Shown: positions 1 to 7,486 of the stretch, one piece after another
Numbering within the stretch: the stretch's first letter is position 1
Layout of the letters: every line of letters begins with the position of its first letter
Virus record (IMG/VR): IMGVR_UViG_3300045997_000225
Span: 1 to 23,030 of that record
DNA length: 23,030 bases
Reading direction: 5' to 3' (one strand)
DNA from: a virus
Notes under the pieces: generated by a model
What the model saw: the letters and a program-made list of their open reading frames with translations, nothing else
What the model was told of the DNA's origin: nothing
The model's database searches: none
Program-made: the position numbers and the translations under genes

Positions 1-1
1 A

Positions 2-1417
2 TTACCAGGTCAGGGTGTTGGCAGCGGCAACGCCACCCGGCTGGATCAGGCCCCACGATGCGGGCTGGACGGTGCGGACACCGACGCTCCAGGTTTGCCA
101 CAGGCTGCGAGCCACAGCGCCGGTCGTTCCAGCGCCAGACGGCAGGCCGTTGGCCGAGATGCCACCGTTCGGCAGCACCTGACCGACGGGGCCGACCACG
201 CCAGCGGCAGTCACAGCGTGGGTCGGGGCAGAGCCGTCGCTGTCGGCTTCGACCACAGTGGCGACGTCCGACACGTCGAACTCAGTGGTGTCAAAGGCAG
301 TGGCCAGCGTCGCGGCATCGACCAGCATCATCGTCTTGCTCGGGACATTCAGCGACTTGATCACTTCGATGCCGAGCAGGCGACCGCCGTTCATTTCCGC
401 AGCGAACAGGAACTCACCCATCGCGGTCTGCATCATGCTGACCGACATCGCGTCCAGCGTGTTGACGATCAGGACAGGGCGCGAACCCAGACCAGCGCCA
501 GTCAGCGTGCCCATCGCGGCCTTGATGTCGGCCACGACAGCGTCAATGCCACCACCAGCGGTTCCGGCAGCAGCCGACACCCCGTTCAGGATGCCAGCGG
601 GACGGACGCCTGCAACGGCAGCACCGGCACCAACGAACGCCGCGTCCATCTCGACGCTCATGTCGTCCAGGATGGCTTGGCGAACGATGGATTCGATCGC
701 CGGGGTGGAGCGCCGTGCCAGTTCCTTGCTGAAGGTGCTGATGACGCCCATCTTGTAGCGGCTCAGCTTGGAGGCACCGATCGCCATGCGGCCCAGCGGG
801 ATCGCGCCGCCTTCGCCAACCCACGCGCCGCCCATGTTGGCACCGGTCGCGCCACGGGCATTCCGGCGCGGCAGGGTCACGGAGTCAAAGCCGCCGAAGT
901 CCAGCGGGACAGCCTTCGCAGCCAGCGCAGCGGCCACCGAGGTCGGCACCATCAGGTTGATGAAGCCACGGGTGTCGGTCTGCACCAGTTCCGCAGCCCA
1001 GCCCGCGTCAAACGTCGTGGCCAGCGGGACGGCGGACTTCGCGACCAGGACGGCTTCCAGCGCCTTGTTCGACTTGTAGCGCTCGGCCAGCACCTGTTCC
1101 GGGTTCTTCTTCTCGCAGTGAGCGAGGAACGCGACAACGGCCTGCTTGGCGAACAGGTCAACCGCGTCGGTCGACTTGCCGGTGGAATGGATGATTGCCG
1201 GAGCAACAGCGGCGCGCTCAGCCAAAGCTTTCTCGGCGCGTTGCAGGCTTTCCAGCGACTTGGTCATCTGCTCGACTTCACCGGCCAGTTGGTCCACGGT
1301 GGCGAGGATGCCGTCATCGTTGGGGGAGGTTTCCAGGCTCTTGGTGGCTTCCACCAGAGCATCCTTCTTGAGGACGAGGGCTGCTTGTGCAGCGACAATG
1401 CGTTCAGCGAGGTTCAT
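2..1417 (-). CDS. Major capsid protein, HK97 fold
   Basis: The 471-residue product forms the icosahedral shell of the phage head. Its first ~100 residues are charged, helical and rich in Leu, Glu and Lys, like the delta (scaffold) domain that the prohead protease removes in HK97-type phages. The rest, from about residue 130, has the usual capsid pattern: a TFDAGWAAELV start, a VTLPRRN strand, a Gly-rich E-loop-like stretch (GGAWVGEGGAIPLG), a KLSRYKMGVISTFSKEL strand-helix, and a late domain containing LLGIEVI. It directly follows the protease, and their ATGA overlap (1414-1417) suggests coupled translation. The stop TAA is at 2-4, so the gene is complete. The family is assigned from pattern and position; no search was run. 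Confidence 0.9.
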   Translation of the reverse strand: MNLAERIVAAQAALVLKKDALVEATKSLETSPNDDGILATVDQLAGEVEQMTKSLESLQRAEKALAERAAVAPAIIHSTGKSTDAVDLFAKQAVVAFLAHCEKKNPEQVLAERYKSNKALEAVLVAKSAVPLATTFDAGWAAELVQTDTRGFINLMVPTSVAAALAAKAVPLDFGGFDSVTLPRRNARGATGANMGGAWVGEGGAIPLGRMAIGASKLSRYKMGVISTFSKELARRSTPAIESIVRQAILDDMSVEMDAAFVGAGAAVAGVRPAGILNGVSAAAGTAGGGIDAVVADIKAAMGTLTGAGLGSRPVLIVNTLDAMSVSMMQTAMGEFLFAAEMNGGRLLGIEVIKSLNVPSKTMMLVDAATLATAFDTTEFDVSDVATVVEADSDGSAPTHAVTAAGVVGPVGQVLPNGGISANGLPSGAGTTGAVARSLWQTWSVGVRTVQPASWGLIQPGGVAAANTLTW

Positions 1418-1980
1418 GATTTTTCCTTGAGTTGCCGTTTTGCGGCGATGATTGCAAGAGCAGCACGTTTCCGCACCGCATCAAAGTCGCCGGACTCGGC
1501 GGGATCAACGCCTTGCTTTTGGACAGGCAAGGTGATGTTGAATTGTTTGGCGATCTGCATCGCGCGAGGATGCGCCGGAGTGGAAACGATGCTCGTCTCC
1601 ATCAGGTCAATCTCTTTGAAGTGGATGCCGCCTTTTTCGTTGGGTTCACCGCGACCACGGAATCCGATGCTTGCGCCGAGCGGCACGCCATCGTCCAACA
1701 GCGTCTTGAGCATCTGGCCAAGACTGGTGGAAGCAAATTTGATGTAGCCGACGAGGGTGTCCCCTTCGCGCTTCAAGTTCGTCCAGAACCCGGCGATCTT
1801 GTCGCTGTCGTGATTGAACAGAGCGATGAGTTTCTTCGTTCTTGCCGCGATCCCGTCGTAGGCTTTCGGGTCGATTGTGTCGCGCACCCTGTCCGGCGTC
1901 GCAGCCGACATGATAAACTTGCCGTCGAACTCGGCTGTCGCGGACTTCTGGATCTGGATGTCAAGGTGTTTGGTGTGCAC
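1414..1980 (-). CDS. Prohead maturation protease (HK97 gp4-like, U35/S78)
   Basis: A serine protease of 188 residues that would cleave the capsid delta domain during head maturation. It has the family core: LFNHDSDKIAG with the likely catalytic His57, GASIGFRG with the likely nucleophile Ser104, and EIDLMETSIVSTPAH (123-137), which is typical of these enzymes. The length is normal for a protease without a fused scaffold. The start is GTG (1980-1978). Two in-frame TGA codons lie 12-18 bases upstream, so no longer reading is possible, and no strong Shine-Dalgarno precedes it. The stop overlaps the capsid start by 4 bases. Upstream is an unusual 182-base gap to TerL where a portal gene would be expected. 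Confidence 0.9.
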   Translation of the reverse strand: MHTKHLDIQIQKSATAEFDGKFIMSAATPDRVRDTIDPKAYDGIAARTKKLIALFNHDSDKIAGFWTNLKREGDTLVGYIKFASTSLGQMLKTLLDDGVPLGASIGFRGRGEPNEKGGIHFKEIDLMETSIVSTPAHPRAMQIAKQFNITLPVQKQGVDPAESGDFDAVRKRAALAIIAAKRQLKEKS

Positions 1981-2162
1981 AGCGCAACACTTTCATCAAG
2001 GAAAGGTTGCCGTCGTCCCGCTGCGCAGGCCCCGGAGGATTTGATTTGCGTCTGTCTTCAGGAAATGGTCTGTTTCTAGCCACGAACTTGCCCTGTCAAC
2101 GTTGCATTGACCTTGATTTTGCCTCGCTTCCGCAGCACAGTCAACAAGATCAGGGAAAACAC
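1981..2162. other. Gap between TerL and protease, no portal gene
   Basis: These 182 bases hold no convincing gene. The only small reading on the minus strand is a GTG codon directly after the TerL stop (2162), in the same frame, giving a 28-residue peptide with a hydrophobic start (VFSLILLTVLRKRGK) and then TAG. A weak TTGACA lies on the minus strand in the same stretch but has no matching -10. I call nothing here. The absence of a portal is discussed under findings. Confidence 0.5.
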
Positions 2163-3704
2163 CTACCCAATCATCGCAGAAACGTCGAATTCTGCTGCTT
2201 CGACCATGAATTCGCCTGTCGACATGACTGCCGCGACCAACGGGTCGATGCGCTGGGTGGCCTTGCTCTTGTCGAGTTTGCGGTTGCCTGCCGGGTCGCG
2301 CACAGAAATTGCATTGGCCGCAGCCATGTTCAACAGCGGGTGTGCACCGTGACGCAGCTTGCCCTGCAACAACAACGTCTCGAAGTGCTCCACGCGCGGG
2401 CTCATGGACTGGTAGCCTTGACCGACTTCGATCCATTGGGCGGACTCCAACGCATGTTGACGAGCGGCGGCACCTTGCGCCTCTTTGATGCGCCAGCGGT
2501 CGAAATGCACAGAAGCGACCTCGATTTCCAGCTCTGTCAGCTTCATGCGCAACCACTCGAACAACCAGTCGTAGTCCAGCGTCGCACCCGGCACCGCGAC
2601 CAACTGGCCGCTCTTGACCCAAGTCGTGTACGGAGCCTTGTCGCGCAGCTCGCGCTCTTTCATACCGATTTGTGGCGCGAACACAAACGGCAGCAGGTGA
2701 ACCGCGCCGTCAACGTCCTTGGCGCTGAGCACCGCAGCAGTCAAGTCGTTGCGCGACGACAAATCCAGCCCCAGCGCAACGCGCGCCCCGGAGCGGAACA
2801 CGGCCACATCTGGCGGCTCAGAGCAGCTCTTCCACACGCCGGGTGCAAGCCAGATCTGTTGCAAGCTCACCCGTTGGTTCAGCAGCAAGTTGCGCGTGGA
2901 CGCCTCCAGCGCCGGGATGCGCGCGGCTTGCTTCAACTGCTCTTCCAGATCTTTGCGGCTGCGGAACAAGTCCAGCGCCGGGTTGGCGGCCAACCACTGC
3001 TTCTCGTCCAACAGATCGCAATTCGGCTCTGCAGCGTACAGCTGGCAAACGGTGTGCGGATCTCCCGACCGCAAAGCGTCGTCAATGCGCACGCTCAGGA
3101 AGTCTGCGTCGGACGCGGCTTGTGTGCTGATCATGATGGTCAGCGGGTTTTCGTGAGCGCCGCTGGCCGTGAGACACGCCTCCAGGAAGGGCGAAGTCGG
3201 GCCGACCACTTGGCCGCACTCGTCGATGATCAGCAGCACCGGGGAAAGCCCGTGAGCGGTGGTGGCGTCAGCGGACAGCGCCCGGTACTCGACGTTGTCC
3301 TTCAGCCCGATGATGCGCTTGGCGGAGGGGACGATGCGGTACAACCCCTCCAGCTCTGGATTCAGGTGCAAGATCTTCACCGCGAGGTTGAAGACGAGCG
3401 CGGCTTGGTCGCGGCTATTGGCCGCAGACAGCACCTGCGAGTTGCGTATGCGCTCCGGGCCGATCGTGTGCGCCAACAACAAGCACGCGATCGTCACCGT
3501 CTTGGCGTTCTTGCGCGCCATGGACAATATTGCGTGCCGCGTCAGGTGCGGGTTGTCGTACACGGCGCGTATGAAGCGCAGCTGGAAGTCAGCGAGCTTG
3601 ATGGGCTTGCCGACCAACGCGCCCTCCGGCACGCGGCAATAAGTCTCGATGAACTTGATGACGCGGTCGGCGCGCGTGGGTTCACTCTTCTTGCGCGGCG
3701 GCAT
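2163..3704 (-). CDS. Terminase large subunit (TerL)
   Basis: The ATP-driven DNA packaging motor and nuclease, 513 residues from the chosen ATG. The ATPase domain shows a Walker A-like SMARKNAKTV (61-70, the RKNxKT form common in phage terminases), Walker B LLIIDE (157-162) with catalytic Glu162, and a coupling motif near STQA (193-196). The nuclease domain begins at ALGLDLSSRNDLTA, with metal-binding Asp314, and later acidic positions include HFDRW and RIDPLVAA. The frame stays open upstream to 3914, but that part overlaps the preceding gene and is low-complexity Arg/Ser/Pro, so the ATG at 3704 is preferred. Its Shine-Dalgarno is weak (AGAGAG); a good AAGGAG lies about 26 bases upstream, so a CTG start a few codons earlier is possible. 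It overlaps the small Cys-rich gene by 23 bases. Confidence 0.92.
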   Translation of the reverse strand: MPPRKKSEPTRADRVIKFIETYCRVPEGALVGKPIKLADFQLRFIRAVYDNPHLTRHAILSMARKNAKTVTIACLLLAHTIGPERIRNSQVLSAANSRDQAALVFNLAVKILHLNPELEGLYRIVPSAKRIIGLKDNVEYRALSADATTAHGLSPVLLIIDECGQVVGPTSPFLEACLTASGAHENPLTIMISTQAASDADFLSVRIDDALRSGDPHTVCQLYAAEPNCDLLDEKQWLAANPALDLFRSRKDLEEQLKQAARIPALEASTRNLLLNQRVSLQQIWLAPGVWKSCSEPPDVAVFRSGARVALGLDLSSRNDLTAAVLSAKDVDGAVHLLPFVFAPQIGMKERELRDKAPYTTWVKSGQLVAVPGATLDYDWLFEWLRMKLTELEIEVASVHFDRWRIKEAQGAAARQHALESAQWIEVGQGYQSMSPRVEHFETLLLQGKLRHGAHPLLNMAAANAISVRDPAGNRKLDKSKATQRIDPLVAAVMSTGEFMVEAAEFDVSAMIG

Positions 3705-3957
3705 CTTCGCTCTCTGCAGCAGCAGTTTCTCCTTTTGCGCGGGCCACCCTGTACGGGTTGTAGGCCCACACGGGGCAGATCTCCGACCGGCAAGTCGCGG
3801 CCTCTTCTGCGTCGAAGTTGCAACAGTCGAAGCACTTGGCCTTGATGGCGGCGCGCGGCGAGAGCTCGCCCTTGTAGGCGCGCTCCAGCATGGTGCGTCG
3901 CCGCTCGGGCACACGAGCGACTTGGGCGGCTTGGCGCGGGGTGAGTTGTGTGGTCAA
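3682..3957 (-). CDS. Small Cys-rich phage protein next to TerL
   Basis: A 91-residue protein that I cannot assign a function. It has a compact cysteine cluster: KCFDCCNFD followed by TCRSEICPVWAYNPYR, with about five Cys in 25 residues. This suggests metal binding or a small treble-clef-like fold, and similar short Cys-rich proteins occur beside terminase genes in other siphophages. The start is TTG (3957-3955), preceded by AAGGAG at good spacing and overlapping the TerS stop as TTGA, so translational coupling is likely. Its acidic Ala/Glu tail overlaps the first 23 bases of TerL in another frame. Tight packing within the terminase operon supports it as a real gene that may help packaging; that role is inference. 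Confidence 0.75.
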   Translation of the reverse strand: MTTQLTPRQAAQVARVPERRRTMLERAYKGELSPRAAIKAKCFDCCNFDAEEAATCRSEICPVWAYNPYRVARAKGETAAAESEDAAAQEE

Positions 3958-4409
3958 ATCAGGTCTCCTTCAGAAGCGCGCTCCAGCACCTTGCGGGTGG
4001 CACGAGCAGCGCTGTTGCGTTTTTGCTGGTCTTGGTTGGTCAAGCCGCGCGCCGCCGCGCCCAGCCCGATCAGTTTGTTGAGCTGCACCACCGTGGAGGT
4101 GATTTGCAACAACATTGTGCCGAGCGGGTTCGTCACCAGCGTGCCGCGATCGTTGCGGGTGGTGTAGCCTTCAGCGTCCAGCCCCTCGTTCACCTCCTCT
4201 ATGCGGCGGTAACAGATTGCGAGGTTGGCCGCGACGCGCAGGTCGTTTTCGCTCCACGTGGCCGGTTCACGGTGGTCGACGATGCTCTTGAAGATTTTCT
4301 GTTCGTGCTCCGTCAGCGGAATTGGCGACACCGCAGGCGTCATCACGCCGCGTGCCAAGTCCTTGTAGCCGTCAGAGCTGGTGAGTTTGGTGCGATTACG
4401 GGCAGCCAT
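3954..4409 (-). CDS. Terminase small subunit (TerS)
   Basis: A 151-residue protein that would recognise phage DNA and present it to TerL. The identification rests on position (directly upstream of TerL with one small gene between), length, and a helical P27-like pattern: an N-terminal basic segment, LTEHEQKIFKSIVDH, a helix with NDLRVAANLAICYRRIEE, then TNPLGTMLLQITSTVVQLNKLIGL, which resembles the oligomerisation helix ahead of the C-terminal tail in this family. The start is the ATG at 4409 with AAGGAG at good spacing; the longer open frame to 4739 crosses a Pro/Arg-rich stretch opposite the HNH gene and is rejected. The stop overlaps the next gene by 4 bases. Confidence 0.8.
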   Translation of the reverse strand: MAARNRTKLTSSDGYKDLARGVMTPAVSPIPLTEHEQKIFKSIVDHREPATWSENDLRVAANLAICYRRIEEVNEGLDAEGYTTRNDRGTLVTNPLGTMLLQITSTVVQLNKLIGLGAAARGLTNQDQQKRNSAARATRKVLERASEGDLI

Positions 4410-4525
4410 GAGAAACTCCTTGGTTGGTTTGGTCGGGGAATGAGCGTAGGCCACTGACCGGGTGGGATACGCGGGAAAACGGGGGCGGGTGGTGGAACGG
4501 TAGCATTGGAGGCTCGGCTGGGCGT

Positions 4526-4810
4526 TTAGGCCCACCCCGGCGGGTATCCGTGCACGTCCACCGCGACAGTCTCTTTTCCGCCACGGCCTTTCTCGGCATG
4601 GCGCTTGTTGTCGCACGACGGGCACAAGCACCGCAGGTTGCTCAGATCGAACGCCAGCGCCGGGAATTGCCGCACTGGGCGGATGTGATCGACCCGGCTC
4701 GCCCCAATGCCGCGCAATGAAGCGCCGCAGGTGACGCATCGCCAGCCGTCCCTACGCAGCGCGGATTGCCGCAGGGGTTTCCATCGAGGGTCGGTGTATA
4801 CATCCAACAT
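4526..4810 (-). CDS. HNH endonuclease of the packaging module
   Basis: A 94-residue HNH nuclease. Key residues visible are CVTCG (zinc knuckle), RVDHIRPVRQFPALAFDLSNLRCLCPSCDNKRH, which gives the DH, N and H of the HNH motif, and a second CxxC. Free-standing HNH proteins beside terminase genes act with the terminase in cos cleavage in phages such as HK97, so a packaging role is likely. The ATG at 4810 has GGAG six bases upstream. An in-frame TTG at 4840 is less likely because it lies inside one arm of an inverted repeat. The 115-base gap to TerS contains only a GC-rich stretch and the TerS ribosome binding site. Confidence 0.85.
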   Translation of the reverse strand: MLDVYTDPRWKPLRQSALRRDGWRCVTCGASLRGIGASRVDHIRPVRQFPALAFDLSNLRCLCPSCDNKRHAEKGRGGKETVAVDVHGYPPGWA

Positions 4811-4832
4811 AAATGCTCCAAATTCTTTCCAT

Positions 4833-4931
4833 CCGGTCAACCGCTAACCCGCAACCCCTAAAACCCCTATATATAAAACAGCCTGAATCTTTCTCGCGAC
4901 TTTACTCGGTAGAGGTTTAGCGGTTGACCGG
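4833..4931. repeat. 18-bp inverted repeat flanking AT-rich core
   Basis: Arms at 4833-4850 and 4914-4931 match at 17 of 18 positions when one is inverted (CCGGTCAACCGCTAA shared). The 63-base interval contains TATATATAAA and, read on the minus strand, spaced G-runs (GGGG, GGGG, GGG, then GG). It lies between helicase and the HNH-TerS-TerL genes. It could be a terminase binding site/cos region or an operator for the packaging genes. No terminator-like T-run accompanies it. Confidence 0.75.
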
Positions 4932-4963
4932 TTTGGCAAAATTCGCTCCAAAGCAGTAGTCAT

Positions 4964-6460
4964 TCAGAATTGCGGCCCTTGGAAAAGTCCGTTTGCGCGT
5001 CCATCGACGATCCGCTCCTTCCAAGTGGCAAACAGCTCCGTGCCCATCGCGTCACGCTCGCCTTGCTGCGCGGCCATTTCTGCTTCGGCTGCGGCATCAA
5101 CCAAGAAGAAGCGTTCCGGCACCCCGGAGAGGTTCTGTCTGCCCAGCGGCACGACCTTCAACCGTTTCAAGACGTGGTGAAACGCTGCGCTTTGTTGCGG
5201 CGTCGCTCCGATGTCTCGGATCAGGTCAGAAGAGCAGAACATCTTCACGCCAGCGTCCTTCCACTTCTTGACGGTTTCTTGTGCGTCGCGTTCGAGCTGC
5301 GGCGTGGAGGTCTTGATGATGTGGCGCTTTGCGTCTGTCATGCGCGGACGCGCGCCTGGATTGAACTTGCTCAGGTCTCTGGAGGCGAGGAAGTGCGACA
5401 CGCCAGCGATGAATTCGTCGTCGTCCAGCGCGCGGTAAAGTCTGTCGTAGTATTCTTGCGGCTGCACCCACTCCGGGTTGTGCACGATCTCAAATCTGCG
5501 GTCGTCTTCCGGGATCGGCAGCGCGTCGTCGTGGTTGGAGAAGACCAACCAGCGCGTCGTGTTGTACTCTGCGGTCATCTTGCCGTACTTTGGGTTGATC
5601 ATGCGGATCTCCTCCGTCATGATTTGTCGCAACCGGGCAGACAGCGTGAACAACGAGTTGTTGGTGCCGATGTGGATCTCGTCCACCACCGCGCATCTGC
5701 GGCAGGACAACGCATTATTGAATGTGCCGCCCAAGAGCGCGACCAAGTCCAGCGACGGAGCGACCTCGCCGACCCACACCCGCGACAGCACCGAAGATAG
5801 CCAGTTGCGCCCGACACCGAACTTCTCTGTCCAAAACAACCACCCATAGTGCGGCAGCACTTGCGGTTGCTGTTCGCAGTGGGCGAGCCAGTCCAAGAAT
5901 TTTTCTCGATCGTCGTGATTCGGCACAATGTACGACATGTGCGTGTGAAAGATGTTTATGTCCGCCTCCACCCGTCTTCGCTTCATCGGGGTCCACAGAT
6001 TCACGGACAAGTCGCCAGAAGGGGAGGAGATGAACCGCTCTTTGCCGATGGCGTACATCGCCTCTGTCACGTTCTTGCGTTCTGAGTCCTTGAGCCAAAG
6101 GTCGGCGGCTTCGACCAGCACGGGGTCGCCGTGGCGGTTGGTGCGCGTGCCGTCTTGCACCAAGTTCCCTGCCGTCATGTTCTTGAAATGTCGCGGCGGT
6201 ATCGAAGCGAGCCGCAAACCGTAATCGCTCAAGTGGTCCGGCGGCAGCATCACCACCTCGTCTCGGGCCATGACGTAGATGCAGCGCTCCAGCATCTGCT
6301 CCAGATTGACCCGCTCGCTCTTGAACGGCTCCAGCGTGCGACCCCCGTTGGCGATGTCCCAGTTACGTTGTCGTGTCCATTGTTTCCTCAACTCGTGACT
6401 TTCCGCGTCCGAGAAAGCGGACAGATTGGCGTTCATCGCCTCCAGTATGCTGTCTGTCAT
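4964..6460 (-). CDS. Phage replicative helicase (DUF5906-type SF3-like ATPase)
   Basis: A 498-residue putative replication helicase. The C-terminal half holds an SF3-like ATPase core: a phosphate-binding loop at 211-221 (TEKFGVGRNWL), Walker B AVVDE (257-261), a sensor-like FSNHDD (307-312) and a DDRRF arginine finger (319-323). The P-loop is degenerate: the usual GK(S/T) is GRN, so Arg replaces the catalytic Lys. The first ~170 residues resemble the linker that joins primase and helicase in single-chain versions; here the primase is a separate gene just upstream, overlapping by 4 bases (ATGA). C-terminal residues ~390-460 look like a small helical or winged-helix domain. The family assignment is from motifs only. 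Confidence 0.8.
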   Translation of the reverse strand: MTDSILEAMNANLSAFSDAESHELRKQWTRQRNWDIANGGRTLEPFKSERVNLEQMLERCIYVMARDEVVMLPPDHLSDYGLRLASIPPRHFKNMTAGNLVQDGTRTNRHGDPVLVEAADLWLKDSERKNVTEAMYAIGKERFISSPSGDLSVNLWTPMKRRRVEADINIFHTHMSYIVPNHDDREKFLDWLAHCEQQPQVLPHYGWLFWTEKFGVGRNWLSSVLSRVWVGEVAPSLDLVALLGGTFNNALSCRRCAVVDEIHIGTNNSLFTLSARLRQIMTEEIRMINPKYGKMTAEYNTTRWLVFSNHDDALPIPEDDRRFEIVHNPEWVQPQEYYDRLYRALDDDEFIAGVSHFLASRDLSKFNPGARPRMTDAKRHIIKTSTPQLERDAQETVKKWKDAGVKMFCSSDLIRDIGATPQQSAAFHHVLKRLKVVPLGRQNLSGVPERFFLVDAAAEAEMAAQQGERDAMGTELFATWKERIVDGRANGLFQGPQF

Positions 6461-7425
6461 TCCTTGCCACCTCTTTCATTTGCTTGCTCACAAATTTCGT
6501 TGAATATCGGCTCCAGTGAGTCCACCAGATCGCCCCAGTCTTTGCCTTCGCAGCTGCCATGCCAGCACTTGAACCCTCCATACCAATGATTCTCTTCCGA
6601 AGGCGCAGTCAATGCCGCGCCGTTGTCCACTCCTGCTGTGTGATTCCCGACCCAAGGACAAGTTATGTGCACCCAGTTCTTGCCCGCGCCACCTTCCCCC
6701 GTGATCATCCCGAAGTTCTTGATGGCGGCGTAAATGCTCGTGAACATGGACGCCCGCGCCATCGCCTCTTCGCTGGGGAGCCGCCTGTGCACGCGCGCAA
6801 CCTCGATGGGCTTGAGGTTGAATGCGCTGGCGATTTCCGCGATGGAATATCGCAGCTCCGGGTTCCAGTCTTTCATGTTGACGCGGAACGGCTTGCCGTC
6901 GCGCTTGTACTTGTCCTTGCCATTCACGCCGCCAGGGAGTCTGAACACGCGGTTCACCCCCTTCATGCCCGTGTCCTGCCCGAGAAATTGCGCGTGCACG
7001 AACGCATCTATCAGCGCATTGAATTTCGACTTGTCGGTGACGAGCCGGTCGAACATGTACACGGCCTGAAAGTTGTCTGGCGACGTCTCTATGAGCGCAG
7101 TCGGTTTCAGCGCGTCGATCGTGCTCAGCGGAAATTTCGATCCCGGCCCCGAACCCAAGTCGTCGATCATCAACAACACGCCGCCGACGAAGTTGTCCGT
7201 CTTGCGGTCGAAGCGCACACCGGGCTGGAAGTTGAAGCACGAGACGCACCCGTAAAGGTTCGCCCCCTCGTCCACCACCTTCTCGTTCAGCACGCGCACG
7301 TTCCACTTGCCTTGGATGTTGGCGTATGGGTCACCGCGAAATTGGCACACCGCCAACCTCGCATTTTCGGGGACGAACTTCTGCGTCGCGCGAATGAATT
7401 CGTCGAGCTTTGCGTTTTCACTCAT
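6457..7425 (-). CDS. DNA primase, AEP/RepB-like with C-terminal zinc motif
   Basis: A 322-residue putative primase of the archaeo-eukaryotic primase type used by phages and plasmids. It shows LLMIDDLG (84-91) with the likely metal-binding Asp pair, ETSPDNFQAVYMF (113-125), and NRVFRLPGGVNGK (158-170), the three blocks expected in order in RepB-like primases. The C-terminus has a zinc motif, C256 and H262 (CPWVGNHT) with C287 and C292 (CWHGSC), which resembles a CHC2-like finger moved to the C-terminal side. The ATG at 7425 has GGAG seven bases upstream; an ATG at 7443 lacks a ribosome site. It is coupled to the helicase by ATGA, so the pair likely works as a split primase-helicase. Confidence 0.8.
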   Translation of the reverse strand: MSENAKLDEFIRATQKFVPENARLAVCQFRGDPYANIQGKWNVRVLNEKVVDEGANLYGCVSCFNFQPGVRFDRKTDNFVGGVLLMIDDLGSGPGSKFPLSTIDALKPTALIETSPDNFQAVYMFDRLVTDKSKFNALIDAFVHAQFLGQDTGMKGVNRVFRLPGGVNGKDKYKRDGKPFRVNMKDWNPELRYSIAEIASAFNLKPIEVARVHRRLPSEEAMARASMFTSIYAAIKNFGMITGEGGAGKNWVHITCPWVGNHTAGVDNGAALTAPSEENHWYGGFKCWHGSCEGKDWGDLVDSLEPIFNEICEQANERGGKE

Positions 7426-7441
7426 GACACCGCTCCCATGC

Positions 7442-7473
7442 AAAAAAAGAAGGGGCCAGCAAATGCCAGCCCC
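7442..7473 (-). terminator. Intrinsic terminator inside leftward operon
   Basis: On the minus strand a 9-bp stem (GGGGCTGGC with GCTGGCCCC, loop ATTT) is followed by TTCTTTTTTT. Two stem pairs are G.U in the minus-strand RNA but C-A mismatches in plus-strand RNA, so it is built for leftward transcription. It separates the ssDNA-binding-like gene from primase, helicase and head genes. Confidence 0.8.
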
Positions 7474-7486
7474 CGTGTTGTTTGCG

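Noticed and set aside
95-1747. 550-codon plus-strand open frame opposite capsid and protease
   Set aside because: His/Gln/Arg-rich composition of an antisense GC-rich shadow; the minus strand has clear capsid and protease motifs.
1996-2622. Minus-strand frame extending into the TerL-protease gap as a candidate portal remnant
   Set aside because: The sequence has no portal pattern, and most of it overlaps the TerL C-terminus in another frame with Arg-rich shadow composition.
2007-3845. 612-codon plus-strand open frame opposite TerL
   Set aside because: Antisense shadow; TerL motifs on the minus strand explain the open frame.
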